Shown: positions 36,466 through 46,969 of the stretch, one piece after another
Numbering within the stretch: position 1 is the first letter of the stretch
Layout: each line of letters begins with the position of its first letter
Assembly (NCBI RefSeq): GCF_003219795.1
Contig: NZ_QJVC01000001.1
Coordinates: 434,001 to 498,000 of the forward strand
Origin: Arthrobacter psychrolactophilus
GTDB lineage: Bacteria > Actinomycetota > Actinomycetes > Actinomycetales > Micrococcaceae
Reading direction: 5' to 3'
Length of the DNA stretch: 64,000 bases
Made by a program: the position numbers and the translations under genes
Notes under the pieces: model-generated
What the model was told of the DNA's origin: nothing
The model's database searches: none
The model's input: the letters and a program-made list of their open reading frames with translations, nothing else

Positions 36466-36840
36466 GTGCCTACGATTAACCAGCTGGTCCGAAAGGGCCG
36501 GACACCCAAGGTCACCAAGACCAAGGCTCCCGCACTTAAGGGCAGCCCCATGCGACGCGGCGTTTGCACGCGCGTTTACACGACCACCCCGAAGAAGCCG
36601 AACTCGGCTCTGCGTAAGGTTGCACGTGTGCGCCTTAACGGTGGCGTGGAAGTTACCGCTTACATCCCCGGTGTAGGCCACAACCTCCAGGAGCACTCCA
36701 TCGTGCTCGTTCGTGGAGGCCGTGTTAAGGACCTTCCCGGTGTTCGTTACAAGATCGTCCGCGGCGCATTGGATACCCAGGGCGTTAAGAACCGCAAGCA
36801 GGCTCGCAGCCGCTACGGTGCAAAGATGGAGAAGAAGTAA
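36466..36840 (+). CDS. rpsL: 30S ribosomal protein S12
   Basis: A 124-residue S12 at the decoding centre. The regions where streptomycin-resistance mutations arise, [13 protein letters not shown] (Lys43 region) and [12 protein letters not shown] (Lys88 region), are wild type. GTG start at 36466 with GGAGAA upstream. First gene of the str operon; rpsG follows after one base. Confidence 0.97.
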   Translation: MPTINQLVRKGRTPKVTKTKAPALKGSPMRRGVCTRVYTTTPKKPNSALRKVARVRLNGGVEVTAYIPGVGHNLQEHSIVLVRGGRVKDLPGVRYKIVRGALDTQGVKNRKQARSRYGAKMEKK

Positions 36841-36841
36841 T

Positions 36842-37312
36842 ATGCCTCGCAAGGGTCCGGCCCCCAAGCGGCCGCTAGTTGTAGATCCCGTATACGGTTC
36901 CCCCTTGGTCACTCAGCTGATCAACAAGGTGCTCGTTGACGGTAAGAAGTCCACCGCAGAGCGCATCGTATACGGCGCACTCGAAGGTGTACGCGAGAAG
37001 ACCGGTGCTGATCCCGTTGTTGCCTTGAAGAAGGCCATGGAGAACATCAAGCCCAGCCTCGAAGTAAAGTCCCGCCGTGTTGGTGGCGCTACCTACCAGG
37101 TTCCCGTTGAAGTCAAGCCGGGTCGTCAGACCGCACTTGCTCTTCGCTGGTTGGTTGGTTACTCGAAGGCTCGCCGCGAGAAGACCATGACTGAGCGCTT
37201 GCGCAACGAAGTTTTGGATGCCTCCAATGGTCTTGGTGCCGCTGTAAAGCGTCGCGAAGATACCCACAAGATGGCAGAGTCCAACAAGGCCTTCGCTCAC
37301 TACCGCTGGTAA
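36842..37312 (+). CDS. rpsG: 30S ribosomal protein S7
   Basis: A 156-residue S7, a primary 16S rRNA-binding protein of the small-subunit head near the E site. [39 protein letters not shown] and the C-terminal NKAFAHYRW are typical. ATG at 36842, one base after the rpsL stop. Normal length. Confidence 0.97.
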   Translation: MPRKGPAPKRPLVVDPVYGSPLVTQLINKVLVDGKKSTAERIVYGALEGVREKTGADPVVALKKAMENIKPSLEVKSRRVGGATYQVPVEVKPGRQTALALRWLVGYSKARREKTMTERLRNEVLDASNGLGAAVKRREDTHKMAESNKAFAHYRW

Positions 37313-37384
37313 CTAGAGCAACGAGTTTGCCGGCGGTAACCCCGCCGGCAAACTTCCAGCTCATCTCTAGACAAGGGAGACACC

Positions 37385-39499
37385 GTGGCACAGGACGTGC
37401 TTACAGACCTTAACCAGGTCCGCAACATTGGCATCATGGCCCACATTGATGCTGGCAAGACCACTACGACTGAGCGCATCCTGTTCTACACAGGTGTGAA
37501 CCACAAGATCGGCGAAACGCACGACGGCGCTTCGACGACTGACTGGATGGAACAGGAAAAGGAACGCGGCATCACCATCACGTCTGCCGCCGTGACCTGC
37601 TACTGGAACAAGAACCAGATCAACATCATTGACACTCCGGGTCACGTTGACTTCACGGTGGAAGTTGAGCGCTCCTTGCGAGTTCTCGATGGCGCCGTTG
37701 CTGTCTTCGATGGCAAGGAAGGCGTTGAGCCGCAGTCCGAGACCGTTTGGCGTCAGGCTGACAAGTACAACGTTCCGCGTATCTGCTTTGTCAACAAGAT
37801 GGACAAGCTCGGTGCTGACTTCTACTTCACCGTAGACACCATCATCAACCGCTTGGGCGCCAAGCCGTTGGTTATGCAGCTGCCGATCGGCGCCGAGAGC
37901 GAATTCATCGGTGTTGTCGACCTCATGACGATGAAGGCATTCGTCTGGGCCGGCGACTCCAAGGGTGATGTCACCATGGGTGCCGCTTACGAAGTCCAGG
38001 AGATCCCCGCTGATCTTCAGGAAAAGGCTGTCGAATACCGTGCAGCCCTCGTAGAGGCCGTTGCTGAGTCTTCCGAAGAACTCATGGAGAAGTACCTCGA
38101 AGGCGAAGAGCCTTCCATCGAGGAACTCAAGGCTGGCATCCGCAAGATGACCGTCAACTCCGAGATCTACCCGGTCTTCTGTGGTTCTGCTTTCAAGAAC
38201 CGCGGCGTTCAGCCGATGCTCGATGCTGTCATCGACTACCTGCCGAACCCGATCGACGTTGGCGCTATGATCGGTCACGATCCTCGCGACGAGTCCATCG
38301 AGATCAAGCGCGAACCGAACGAGTCTGAGCCGTTCTCGGCTCTGGCCTTCAAGATCGCAACGCACCCGTTCTTCGGCCAGTTGAACTTCATCCGCGTCTA
38401 CTCCGGCAAGGTAACTTCCGGTACGCAGCTGATGAACTCGACCAAGGGTAAGAAGGAACGTATTGGCAAGCTCTTCCAGATGCACGCCAATAAGGAAATG
38501 CCCGTAGATGAGATCCACGCAGGTCACATCTACGCAGTGATCGGCCTCAAGGACACCACCACCGGTGACACCTTGTGCGATCCGGCTAACCCGATCGTTC
38601 TCGAGTCGATGACCTTCCCCGCTCCCGTGATCTTCGTTGCCATTGAGCCGAAGACCAAGGGTGACCAGGAGAAGCTCTCCACGGCTATCCAGAAGCTCTC
38701 CGCTGAGGACCCGACGTTCACCGTCAACCTCAACGAAGACACCGGCCAGACCGAAATTGGCGGCATGGGCGAGCTCCACTTGGACATCCTTGTGGACCGC
38801 ATGCGTCGCGAATTCAACGTTGAGGCCAACGTTGGCAAGCCGCAGGTTGCATACCGCGAAACCATCAAGCGCGCCGTTGCCAAGCACGACTACACTCACA
38901 AGAAGCAGACCGGTGGTTCCGGCCAGTTCGCAAAGATCCAGATTGCCATTGAGCCGCTGGATACTGCCGAAGGTGAAATGTACGAGTTCGACAACAAGGT
39001 CACCGGTGGCCGTGTTCCTCGTGAATACATCCCCAGCGTTGACCAGGGCATCCAGTCCGCACTGCCTGACGGCGTGCTGGCCGGTTACCCGATGGTTGGC
39101 ATCAAGGCTACGCTGCTTGACGGTGCTTCCCACGATGTTGACTCCTCCGAAATGGCCTTCAAGATCGCCGGTCGTATGGCGTTCAAGGAAGCTGCTCGGA
39201 TGGCCAACCCGGTTCTGCTTGAACCGCTGATGGAAGTTGAAGTCCGCACCCCTGAGGAATACATGGGTGAAGTTATCGGTGACATCAACTCTCGTCGTGG
39301 CCAGATGCAGTCCATGGAGGACGCAAGCGGTGTCAAGGTCATCAAGGCTCTTGTTCCCTTGTCCGGCATGTTCGGTTACATCGGTGACCTGCGGTCCAAG
39401 ACCCAGGGTCGTGCCGTGTACTCGATGAAGTTCGACAGCTACTCTGAGGTTCCGAAGGCTGTTGCCGACGAAATCATCCAGAAGGCTCGCGGCGAGTAA
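37385..39499 (+). CDS. fusA: Elongation factor G
   Basis: A 704-residue EF-G, the GTPase for translocation. G motifs: [16 protein letters not shown] (P loop), DTPGHVDF, and [10 protein letters not shown]. The domain II-V region is complete ([37 protein letters not shown] at the end). GTG start at 37385 with AGGGAG upstream. Part of the rpsL-rpsG-fusA unit. Confidence 0.98.
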   Translation: MAQDVLTDLNQVRNIGIMAHIDAGKTTTTERILFYTGVNHKIGETHDGASTTDWMEQEKERGITITSAAVTCYWNKNQINIIDTPGHVDFTVEVERSLRVLDGAVAVFDGKEGVEPQSETVWRQADKYNVPRICFVNKMDKLGADFYFTVDTIINRLGAKPLVMQLPIGAESEFIGVVDLMTMKAFVWAGDSKGDVTMGAAYEVQEIPADLQEKAVEYRAALVEAVAESSEELMEKYLEGEEPSIEELKAGIRKMTVNSEIYPVFCGSAFKNRGVQPMLDAVIDYLPNPIDVGAMIGHDPRDESIEIKREPNESEPFSALAFKIATHPFFGQLNFIRVYSGKVTSGTQLMNSTKGKKERIGKLFQMHANKEMPVDEIHAGHIYAVIGLKDTTTGDTLCDPANPIVLESMTFPAPVIFVAIEPKTKGDQEKLSTAIQKLSAEDPTFTVNLNEDTGQTEIGGMGELHLDILVDRMRREFNVEANVGKPQVAYRETIKRAVAKHDYTHKKQTGGSGQFAKIQIAIEPLDTAEGEMYEFDNKVTGGRVPREYIPSVDQGIQSALPDGVLAGYPMVGIKATLLDGASHDVDSSEMAFKIAGRMAFKEAARMANPVLLEPLMEVEVRTPEEYMGEVIGDINSRRGQMQSMEDASGVKVIKALVPLSGMFGYIGDLRSKTQGRAVYSMKFDSYSEVPKAVADEIIQKARGE

Positions 39500-39509
39500 T
39501 CGCCCCCTT

Positions 39510-39555
39510 AGATTGGGTCGCATCTTTTACGCATGTTTTAGATGCGACCCAATCT
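39510..39555 (+). other. 16-bp perfect hairpin between fusA and tuf
   Basis: Bases 39510-39525 pair perfectly with 39540-39555 around a 14-nt loop, 11 bp after fusA. No T run. It may be a partial terminator, letting tuf be expressed from its own promoter at a different level. Confidence 0.6.
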
Positions 39556-39660
39556 GAACCAATTTCTTAAATATCAAAAGCCCCCAGTAGACTTATTTTG
39601 ATTTCAGAGGCGAACAGCGTCACTGAGAGTAAGTTTTCTAAATGTTTCTAGGAGGAACCT

Positions 39661-40851
39661 GTGGCAAAGGCAAAGTTCGAGCGGACCAAGCCGCACGTTA
39701 ACATCGGCACCATCGGTCACGTTGACCATGGTAAGACCACGTTGACTGCTGCCATTTCCAAGGTACTGTACGACAAGTACCCGGATCTCAACGAGCAGCG
39801 TGATTTCGGTTCCATCGACTCGGCGCCGGAAGAGCGCCAGCGTGGTATCACGATCAACATCTCCCACGTTGAGTACCAGACCGAGAAGCGCCACTACGCA
39901 CACGTAGACGCCCCCGGTCACGCTGACTACATCAAGAACATGATCACCGGTGCTGCTCAGATGGACGGCGCTATCTTGGTAGTTGCTGCAACTGACGGCC
40001 CGATGGCTCAGACTCGCGAGCACGTTCTGTTGGCTCGCCAGGTTGGCGTTCCCTACCTGCTGGTCGCACTGAACAAGTCCGACATGGTTGATGACGAAGA
40101 ACTCCTCGACTTGGTCGAAATGGAAGTTCGCGAACTGCTCTCCTCACAGGGCTTCGACGGCGACGAGGCACCTGTTGTCCGCGTTTCCGGCCTGAAGGCT
40201 CTGGAAGGCGACCCCGTATGGGTCAAGTCCGTTGAGGACCTGATGGACGCTGTTGATAACAACGTTCCGGACCCGATCCGCGACAAGGACAAGCCGTTCT
40301 TGATGCCGGTTGAAGATGTCTTCACCATCACCGGTCGTGGAACCGTTGTTACGGGCCGCGCCGAGCGTGGAACGCTTCAGATCAACTCTGAAGTTGAAAT
40401 CGTTGGTATCCGCCCGGTCCAGAAGACCACGGTTACCGGTATCGAAATGTTCCACAAGCAGCTCGACGAGGCTTGGGCCGGCGAGAACTGTGGTCTGCTG
40501 CTCCGCGGTATCAAGCGCGAAGACGTAGAGCGTGGCCAGGTTATCGTCAAGCCGGGTTCCATTACCCCGCACACCGATTTCGAAGCCAACGTCTACATCT
40601 TGGCCAAGGATGAGGGCGGTCGTCACAACCCGTTCTACTCCAACTACCGCCCGCAGTTCTACTTCCGAACCACGGATGTTACCGGCGTTATCACCTTGCC
40701 TGAGGGCACGGAAATGGTTATGCCTGGCGACAACACCGAAATGTCAGTCGTGCTGATCCAGCCGATCGCCATGGAAGAGGGCCTCGGCTTCGCTATCCGC
40801 GAAGGCGGCCGCACCGTTGGTTCAGGTCGTGTCACCAAGATCCTCAAGTAA
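39661..40851 (+). CDS. tuf: Elongation factor Tu
   Basis: A 396-residue EF-Tu, which carries aminoacyl-tRNA to the ribosome. [10 protein letters not shown] (P loop), [18 protein letters not shown], and the domain II/III region [12 protein letters not shown] are intact. GTG at 39661 with AGGAGG upstream. The 161-bp gap from fusA holds a hairpin. A terminator follows. Confidence 0.98.
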   Translation: MAKAKFERTKPHVNIGTIGHVDHGKTTLTAAISKVLYDKYPDLNEQRDFGSIDSAPEERQRGITINISHVEYQTEKRHYAHVDAPGHADYIKNMITGAAQMDGAILVVAATDGPMAQTREHVLLARQVGVPYLLVALNKSDMVDDEELLDLVEMEVRELLSSQGFDGDEAPVVRVSGLKALEGDPVWVKSVEDLMDAVDNNVPDPIRDKDKPFLMPVEDVFTITGRGTVVTGRAERGTLQINSEVEIVGIRPVQKTTVTGIEMFHKQLDEAWAGENCGLLLRGIKREDVERGQVIVKPGSITPHTDFEANVYILAKDEGGRHNPFYSNYRPQFYFRTTDVTGVITLPEGTEMVMPGDNTEMSVVLIQPIAMEEGLGFAIREGGRTVGSGRVTKILK

Positions 40852-40870
40852 TTAATTACTTAGATCTTTA

Positions 40871-40904
40871 GGAAGGGCTCCAGCTTCGGCTGGGGCCCTT
40901 TCTG
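40871..40904 (+). terminator. Intrinsic terminator after tuf
   Basis: A GC-rich stem with a TTCG loop (40885-40888) and right arm ending in CCCTTTCTGTTT. Ends the fusA-tuf transcript. Confidence 0.87.
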
Positions 40905-41142
40905 TTTAAGGTTTAGCTGAACATCTGACATGTCGGTTGCGCGGCTCTGGCAACGAGCTGGCGAGAGGCCTTACCCGCGGTGCTGCAGCCGCCGCACGAT
41001 CGGCTGGGACGCTGGCCGCCATCAAGCACCGAGTTCCAGTGGGGACCCTCCGAACCGGATCCATCATCTTGGCGTCGGTGTGGCAGCTGGTGGAACCGTG
41101 AGCCTCGTGCGCGCCAAGCGCCGAATTCAGGAGGGCTGAGCC

Positions 41143-41503
41143 GTGCCTGCGGTCATTGCCGAACGGACAGTTCAGCTCGACCCTGTCACCGCGTTCGAAC
41201 TCTCCCAGACCACGGGCGAGCTCCGGCTGCAGTGGGACCCGTTCATCCGCTCACAACATTTTGAGGGCGGTGCCACACATGCGGGTAAGGGGTGCGCACC
41301 GGACACGGTAGTGAGTACGTTTCATATGTGCCTGGCCGGAACGTCGGCATGAAGATGATTACTGGGCCGTGGTTCTTCGAGCAGTTTGGCGGTGGCTGGC
41401 TTATCCCGTTGGCGAATGGTTGCTAGGGCGCGAGATTGAGCGACGTATTTCGGCCTTCGCCTCGGCCTGCGGGAACGAGGCCCTGATAGCGCGCATGCGG
41501 TGA
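41143..41503 (+). pseudogene. SRPBCC-family protein, frameshifted relic
   Basis: A decayed gene in three successive frames. Frame one (GTG 41143) reads PAVIAERTVQLDPVTAFELS to HAGKG; frame two (from 41292) reads VRTGHGSEYVSYVPGRNVGM, then GPWFFEQFGGGW; frame three ends with EWLLGREIERRISAFASACG and a stop at 41501. Together they match the start, middle and end of an SRPBCC/polyketide-cyclase-like ligand-binding protein, but two frameshifts and missing segments break it. Not expected to make a working protein. Confidence 0.65.
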
Positions 41504-41583
41504 TTGCAGATCCCGAATAGTGCTCTTGACGTGAGATCGGCCTGGCTGAGTGCAGATGTCCCTCTGGCGGGGCCGTGCGGTGC

Positions 41584-42873
41584 TTATCGGACGCCCTTGA
41601 CCCGGCTGACAGCCCATGCGCCAGCCAACGCGGTGACTCCGGAAACAAGGAACAACAGCGTGAAGCCGCCAACGGCGCTGACAAGCAGTGCACCCAGCAT
41701 GGGGGCGAAGGCCTGGGGCACGGTCAGGGCAATGTTCATGATGCCCAGGTCTTTGCCTCGTGAAAGTTGGTCAGGCAGCACCTGCGTGGCCAGAGCCTGG
41801 TCCACGGACAAGAAGCAGCCATAGCCCAGACCCAGAAGAGCCGCTGCGAAGGTGGCCGCGCCCATGCTAGGCACGAAAGCAAGAATCAGCGCTGCGGCCG
41901 CTTGGAGGATCGATGAAGCAAAAACAAAGGCCCGGCGCCTGCCCCACTTGTCGGAGAGCCGGCCCAGCCACAGCGAGGCAATAATCACGAAGATCATGTA
42001 GACGAGTGTCAGTACTATCAGCGAACCTTCGGCGTCCGCTACTTCGAGCCCGTACATCAAGAAATAGAGCAGGAGACTGGTGCCAAAGGCATTACCGAGG
42101 TTAACCAGGACGCGGCTCAGAAGCGTCCAGCCAAAGTCCGGATGGCTTCGGGGGCTGACCCACATCCCCTCAAGGAGATTTCTGACCGTCAGAGGTGGCA
42201 TGACTCCGGCAGCTAAGACCTGATCGGGCACCAGCAGCAGAAACGGTAGCCCGAGCGCCACGAGCAGGGCGGCCAGGAGGGCGTAGCTGCCAACGGTACT
42301 CAGTCCCAAGGCCGTGACCAGCACCAGACCGGCGATGATGCCGATGGCCTGCGGGGCTGAAATCCAGCCGGAAACATAACCACGCTGATTCACAGGTACC
42401 TGATCGGAAATGGCAGCCGTCAAAGCTGCGGTCAAAACACAAAAGAAGGTGCTGGCCGTAACCCAGCAGATTCCGATGCCCCAGAGCGATGTCTGTGCAC
42501 CAAGGGCCGCCAGGGACAATGCAAAGCCGGCTGTGCCAGCGGCTATCCAGGGACGGCGGCGACCAAAGCGGGAGCGGGTGCGATCCGAAAGTGCACCCGT
42601 GAGCGGGTAGGCAACGATCGCGAAGGCACCGGCGACACCGGAGATAACGCCAAATCAAAGCACATTTTGAACCCAGTCAGTGGCGCTGAGAAATTGCTCG
42701 ACCTGCAGCGGAAGCAGTAGCTGCACGGGCGTTAGTTGCGCAATCCAGACTCCAAACCAACTCAGCGCAAACCAAGTGATCCACCGCCCGCTGACTCTGC
42801 GGGACGGAAGCGAGGCTAGGGAAAGCGTCGCCGGGGGAGTGGACACCCCATCACTATTTGAGACTTTGCTCAC
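41584..42873 (-). pseudogene. MFS transporter gene with one in-frame TGA
   Basis: A full-length MFS transporter frame (about 429 codons) of the GPH/SLC45-like sugar type. It starts at about 42873 (GTG, MSKVSNSDG), has TM1 (WITWFALSWFGVWIAQLTPV), then a TGA at 42655-42657, and continues in the same frame with FGVISGVAGAFAIV, GALSDRTRSRFGRRRPW (motif A) and ten more helices to 41584. No frameshift or other stop is seen. Either a recent nonsense change has inactivated it, or a sequencing error is involved. A TTG at 42519 could only make a truncated product. Confidence 0.75.
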
Positions 42874-43290
42874 CCTTGAAGCTTCTCACGAGCGTCAAGA
42901 GGGCAGTGTTTAACCCAATTTTTGCCGGTGGTAACGAAGCCCACACCACCCCCGATTGGCGTTCTGGCGCGGAATCCGGCATACTTATTGAGTTGTTCAA
43001 GTGCTTTTTCGAGTCCCGATCGAGATAATGCTCGATGCAGGGTCCAAGTTAAAGCCCAAACATAACCTTCCTTCGCATCATAGGTGTGGGTACGTGCGTG
43101 ATTTGATCGCGACACGCCCGACCGCGGGGGTCGGAGCTTCGATGGATTGAGGAACCCGGAATTATCCGGATTCAGTTCGTTGGAAGCGTGGCTGTGAGTG
43201 CCACATATGAACCGGAAAAGTAAACAGCGTTTACGTCAACAGCATCGCTCCTACAGGATGCTTCGTTACAGGAAAGAGAGTCACGACGCC
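42874..43290 (+). other. 5' region of the S10 operon (417 bp)
   Basis: No convincing gene on either strand; an 81-codon minus-strand open frame (42870-43115) resembles nothing I know. A short GC-rich dyad (CCGACC...GGTCGG near 43119-43134) and an imperfect dyad (CCGGAATTATCCGG near 43156) may belong to the S10 leader. No promoter is called. Confidence 0.4.
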
Positions 43291-43599
43291 ATGGCGGGAC
43301 AAAAAATCCGCATCCGGCTGAAGTCATATGACCACGAGGTTATTGATGTTTCAGCCCGGAAGATCGTTGAGACGGTCACGCGCGCAGGCGCAACGGTAGT
43401 AGGCCCCGTGCCGCTGCCCACCGAGAAGAACATTTACTGCGTAATTCGTTCGCCTCACAAGTACAAGGACAGCCGCGAGCACTTTGAAATGCGCACGCAC
43501 AAGCGTCTGATCGACATCATTGATCCCACGCCCAAGGCAGTTGATTCGCTCATGCGTCTCGACCTGCCGGCCGACGTGAACATCGAAATCAAACTGTAG
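43291..43599 (+). CDS. rpsJ: 30S ribosomal protein S10
   Basis: A 102-residue S10, which also pairs with NusG/NusB in transcription. [20 protein letters not shown] and [20 protein letters not shown] are typical. The ATG at 43291 gives the normal length; an in-frame start further up would add 31 residues not found in S10. First gene of the S10 operon, 17 bp before rplC. Confidence 0.97.
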   Translation: MAGQKIRIRLKSYDHEVIDVSARKIVETVTRAGATVVGPVPLPTEKNIYCVIRSPHKYKDSREHFEMRTHKRLIDIIDPTPKAVDSLMRLDLPADVNIEIKL

Positions 43600-43616
43600 G
43601 GAGGTGCTGAGAAACT

Positions 43617-44267
43617 ATGACCGCGACCCGAAACACTAAGGGCATCCTGGGCACGAAGCTCGGCATGACCCAGGTCTGGGACGAGAACAACTTGCTTGTT
43701 CCTGTAACTGTCGTCCAGGCCGACTCCAACGTCATCACCCAGCTGCGTAACGCAGAGGTTGATGGCTACGTAGCGATCCAGATCGGCTACGGCCAGATCG
43801 ATCCTCGCAAGGTAACCAAGCCTTTGGCTGGTCACTTCGCCAAGGCAGGCGTCACGCCTCGCCGCCACGTCGTCGAGCTGCGCACCGCAGACGCTGACAC
43901 CTACACCCTCGGCCAGGAGCTCTCCGTTGAGATCTTCGAAGCCGGCCAGAAGGTCGACGTCGTCGGCACTTCAAAGGGTAAGGGCTTTGCCGGTGTCATG
44001 AAGCGTCACGGCTTCCACGGTGCTCCGGCCTCGCACGGTGCACACAAGAACCACCGCAAGCCCGGTTCCATCGGTGGCGCGTCCACTCCTGGCCGCGTTT
44101 TCAAGGGTATGCGCATGGCAGGCCGTATGGGTGCCGAGCGCGTAACCACCATGAACCTCACGGTTCACGGTGTTGACGCCGAGAAGTCGCTGCTGCTGAT
44201 CAAGGGTGCCGTTCCCGGCGCCCGCGGCCAGGTCGTATTCGTACGCACCGCCGTGAAGGGAGCATAA
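43617..44267 (+). CDS. rplC: 50S ribosomal protein L3
   Basis: A 216-residue L3, which folds near the peptidyl-transferase centre. [33 protein letters not shown] and [20 protein letters not shown] are characteristic. ATG at 43617. Four bases before rplD. Confidence 0.97.
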   Translation: MTATRNTKGILGTKLGMTQVWDENNLLVPVTVVQADSNVITQLRNAEVDGYVAIQIGYGQIDPRKVTKPLAGHFAKAGVTPRRHVVELRTADADTYTLGQELSVEIFEAGQKVDVVGTSKGKGFAGVMKRHGFHGAPASHGAHKNHRKPGSIGGASTPGRVFKGMRMAGRMGAERVTTMNLTVHGVDAEKSLLLIKGAVPGARGQVVFVRTAVKGA

Positions 44268-44271
44268 GTAA

Positions 44272-45099
44272 ATGGCTACTGTAAAGGTTGATCTGCCTGC
44301 AGAGATCTTCGACGTACAGACCAACGTGCCGCTGTTGCACCAGGTTGTCGTAGCTCAGCTCGCTGCTGCCCGCCAGGGTACCCACAAGACCAAGACCCGC
44401 GCCGAAGTATCCGGTGCAGGCCGTAAGCCGCATGCACAGAAGGGTACCGGCCGCGCCCGTCAGGGTTCAATCCGTGCTCCTCACATGACCGGTGGTGGCG
44501 TTGTCCACGGTCCGACCCCTCGCGATTACAGCCAGCGTACGCCCAAGAAGATGAAGGCTGCAGCTCTCCGCGGCGCCCTCTCTGACCGCGCACGCAACGG
44601 CCGTATCCACGTTGTCGCTGAATTGGTAGCCGGCACCACGCCGTCCACCAAGGCTGCAAAGGCTACTTTGGCCTCAATCACGACGCGCAAGAACTTGCTC
44701 GTTGTTATTGAGCGCGCCAACGACGCTGCTGCACTGAGCGTACGCAACATCACCGACCTTCACGTTCTGTACGTTGACCAGCTCAATACCTACGACGTGC
44801 TCGTCTCTGATGACATCGTATTCACCAAGGCTGCCTTCGACGTTTTCGTCTCAGGCCGTGCCGCTGCTGAAGCTTTCGCTTCCAGCATGCTGTTGGTTGA
44901 AGACCTCGTTGCTGACGATGCTGCCGAAGGCACCATCAAGGGCAACAAGGACTCCATGAAGTACCACGTGCCTGGTTCACGCTGGTACGACGCCACTGTG
45001 GCCGAGGTTTGGTTCTCCACGGTTGAGGAAGCCAAGGCCGCTGGCTTTGTTCCCGCCGGTGGCGAAGCTGCCCAGACTATTGAGGAGGACGCCAAGTGA
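44272..45099 (+). CDS. rplD: 50S ribosomal protein L4 with C-terminal extra domain
   Basis: A 275-residue protein. Residues 1 to about 205 are L4 ([23 protein letters not shown] marks the tunnel-facing loop). From about residue 221 a short extra domain follows: [28 protein letters not shown], then EEAKAAGF. This resembles the so-called sunset domain found at the C-termini of several actinobacterial proteins. L4 lines the exit tunnel and can regulate the S10 operon; what the extra domain does is unknown. Its stop overlaps the rplW start. Confidence 0.93.
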   Translation: MATVKVDLPAEIFDVQTNVPLLHQVVVAQLAAARQGTHKTKTRAEVSGAGRKPHAQKGTGRARQGSIRAPHMTGGGVVHGPTPRDYSQRTPKKMKAAALRGALSDRARNGRIHVVAELVAGTTPSTKAAKATLASITTRKNLLVVIERANDAAALSVRNITDLHVLYVDQLNTYDVLVSDDIVFTKAAFDVFVSGRAAAEAFASSMLLVEDLVADDAAEGTIKGNKDSMKYHVPGSRWYDATVAEVWFSTVEEAKAAGFVPAGGEAAQTIEEDAK

Positions 45100-45401
45100 G
45101 CGCCGTCACCATCAAGGATCCGCGCGACGTAGTGCTTGCACCCGTCGTCTCGGAAAAGAGCTACGGCTTGATCGACGAAGGTAAGTACACCTTCTTGGTC
45201 GACCCTCGCTCAAACAAGACCGAGATCAAGTTGGCTGTGGAGAAGATTTTCTCCGTCAAGGTCGACACGATCAACACCATCAACCGTGCCGGTAAGCGCA
45301 AGCGCACCAAGTTCGGATGGGGACAGCGTAAGAGCACCAAGCGCGCAATTGTCTCCCTTCGCGAAGGCACGATCGACATCTTCGGCGGTCCGCTTTCATA
45401 A
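45096..45401 (+). CDS. rplW: 50S ribosomal protein L23
   Basis: A 101-residue L23 at the tunnel exit, docking site for trigger factor and [23 protein letters not shown] and [20 protein letters not shown] are typical. GTG at 45096 overlaps the rplD stop by 4 bases, so translation is coupled. Confidence 0.96.
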   Translation: MSAVTIKDPRDVVLAPVVSEKSYGLIDEGKYTFLVDPRSNKTEIKLAVEKIFSVKVDTINTINRAGKRKRTKFGWGQRKSTKRAIVSLREGTIDIFGGPLS

Positions 45402-45431
45402 GCGGAGACCACTTTAACGAGGAAATAAACT

Positions 45432-46271
45432 ATGGGAATCCGTAAATACAAGCCGACAACCCCGGGCCGTCGTGGCTCGAGCGTTGCCGACTTCACAGAA
45501 ATCACGCGGTCGACTCCGGAGAAGTCTCTGGTTCGTCCCCTGCCCAAAAAGGGTGGCCGTAACAACACCGGTCGTATCACGACTCGTCACAAGGGTGGTG
45601 GCCACAAGCGCCAGTACCGCCTGATTGACTTCCGTCGTCACGACAAGGATGGCGTCAACGCACGCGTTGCTGAGATCGAATACGATCCCAACCGCACCGC
45701 ACGCATCGCTCTCCTGCACTACGTTGATGGCACCAAGCGTTACATCATCGCCCCGAACAAGCTCAGCCAGGGAGACTTCGTAGAAGCCGGCCCCGAAGCT
45801 GACATCAAGCCTGGCAACAACCTTCCGTTGCGCAACATCCCCGTGGGTACTGTTATCCACGCTGTGGAGCTGCGTCCCGGTGGCGGTGCCAAGATGGCTC
45901 GTTCGGCTGGTGCCTCGGTTCAGCTCGTCGCCAAGGAAGGCAAGTTCGCCCAGCTGCGTCTGCCCTCCGGCGAAATCCGCAACGTTGATGCGCGCTGCCG
46001 CGCGACCATCGGCGAAGTTGGCAACGCTGAGCAGTCCAACATCAACTGGGGTAAGGCTGGCCGTATGCGCTGGAAGGGCGTACGCCCGACCGTCCGCGGT
46101 GTTGTCATGAACCCGGTCGATCACCCTCATGGTGGTGGTGAAGGTAAGACTTCCGGTGGACGTCACCCGGTTAACCCGAACGGTAAGCGTGAAGGCCGTA
46201 CCCGCCGTCCCAACAAAGAGAGCGACAAGCTGATTGTTCGTCGCCGCCGTACTGGCAAGAACAAGCGATAG
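45432..46271 (+). CDS. rplB: 50S ribosomal protein L2
   Basis: A 279-residue L2, needed for subunit joining and peptide-bond formation. [40 protein letters not shown] and [20 protein letters not shown] (with the conserved His) are intact. ATG at 45432 with GAGGAAA upstream. Confidence 0.98.
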   Translation: MGIRKYKPTTPGRRGSSVADFTEITRSTPEKSLVRPLPKKGGRNNTGRITTRHKGGGHKRQYRLIDFRRHDKDGVNARVAEIEYDPNRTARIALLHYVDGTKRYIIAPNKLSQGDFVEAGPEADIKPGNNLPLRNIPVGTVIHAVELRPGGGAKMARSAGASVQLVAKEGKFAQLRLPSGEIRNVDARCRATIGEVGNAEQSNINWGKAGRMRWKGVRPTVRGVVMNPVDHPHGGGEGKTSGGRHPVNPNGKREGRTRRPNKESDKLIVRRRRTGKNKR

Positions 46272-46283
46272 GAGCCTGGAGAC

Positions 46284-46565
46284 ATGCCACGTAGCCTGAA
46301 GAAGGGTCCTTTCGTTGACCAGCACCTCTTTGTGAAGGTAGCTCGGGAGAACGAAAATGGAACCAAGAACGTAATTAAGACCTGGTCCCGCCGCTCGATG
46401 ATCGTCCCCGATATGTTGGGTCACACGATCGCCGTGCACGATGGTCGCAAGCACATCCCCGTGTTTGTAACCGAGTCGATGGTCGGGCACAAGCTCGGCG
46501 AATTCGCCCTCACGCGGACATTCCGCGGCCATGTTAAGGACGACCGTAAGGGCAAGCGCCGCTAG
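46284..46565 (+). CDS. rpsS: 30S ribosomal protein S19
   Basis: A 93-residue S19, which contacts S13 in the small-subunit head. [14 protein letters not shown] and [20 protein letters not shown] are typical. ATG at 46284, 12 bp after rplB. Confidence 0.97.
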   Translation: MPRSLKKGPFVDQHLFVKVARENENGTKNVIKTWSRRSMIVPDMLGHTIAVHDGRKHIPVFVTESMVGHKLGEFALTRTFRGHVKDDRKGKRR

Positions 46566-46603
46566 GCGCCTGCATTTACGGCTAAGACGAGAGAGAGATA
46601 GCA

Positions 46604-46969
46604 ATGGAAGCCAAGGCAAGTGCGCGTCATCTGCGCGTAACGCCTATGAAGGCCCGGCGCGTCGTCAACCTGATTCGTGGCAAGCAGGCGAATGAGGCAT
46701 TGGCGATTTTGAAGTTTGCCCCCCAGGCAGCTTCGGAGCCGGTATTCAAGGTAGTCCAGTCCGCAGTGGCTAACGCCCGCGTTCTGGCAGATCGCGACAG
46801 TATCGCGTTCAACGAAAATGATCTGTACATCAGCGAGATCTTCGTTGATGAAGGCCCGACCATGAAGCGGTTCCAGCCGCGAGCACAGGGTCGTGCATTC
46901 CAGATCAAGAAGCGCACCAGCCACGTCACCGTGGTTGTCGCTACCCCCGTGAAAGAGGAGGCTCGCTAA
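46604..46969 (+). CDS. rplV: 50S ribosomal protein L22
   Basis: A 121-residue L22, whose hairpin lines the exit tunnel near macrolide sites. [20 protein letters not shown] and [20 protein letters not shown] are typical. ATG at 46604. The stop abuts the rpsC GTG. Confidence 0.97.
   Translation: MEAKASARHLRVTPMKARRVVNLIRGKQANEALAILKFAPQAASEPVFKVVQSAVANARVLADRDSIAFNENDLYISEIFVDEGPTMKRFQPRAQGRAFQIKKRTSHVTVVVATPVKEEAR

Noticed and set aside
37367-39523. 718-codon open frame antisense to fusA
   Set aside because: Lies exactly opposite the highly conserved fusA; long antisense frames arise from the codon bias of strongly expressed high-GC genes. No ribosome site or family resemblance.
40930-41139. 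69-codon plus-strand frame after tuf
   Set aside because: Only its end (LVRAKRRIQEG) looks gene-like; other frames are equally open. Perhaps a relic, but not identifiable.
42870-43115. 81-codon minus-strand frame ending at the MFS pseudogene start (GTGA overlap)
   Set aside because: The overlap looks like coupling, but the sequence matches no family I know, has no clear ribosome site and lies in the S10 leader region. Left unassigned.
45414-46619. 401-codon open frame antisense to rplB and rpsS
   Set aside because: Shadow of two conserved ribosomal genes.
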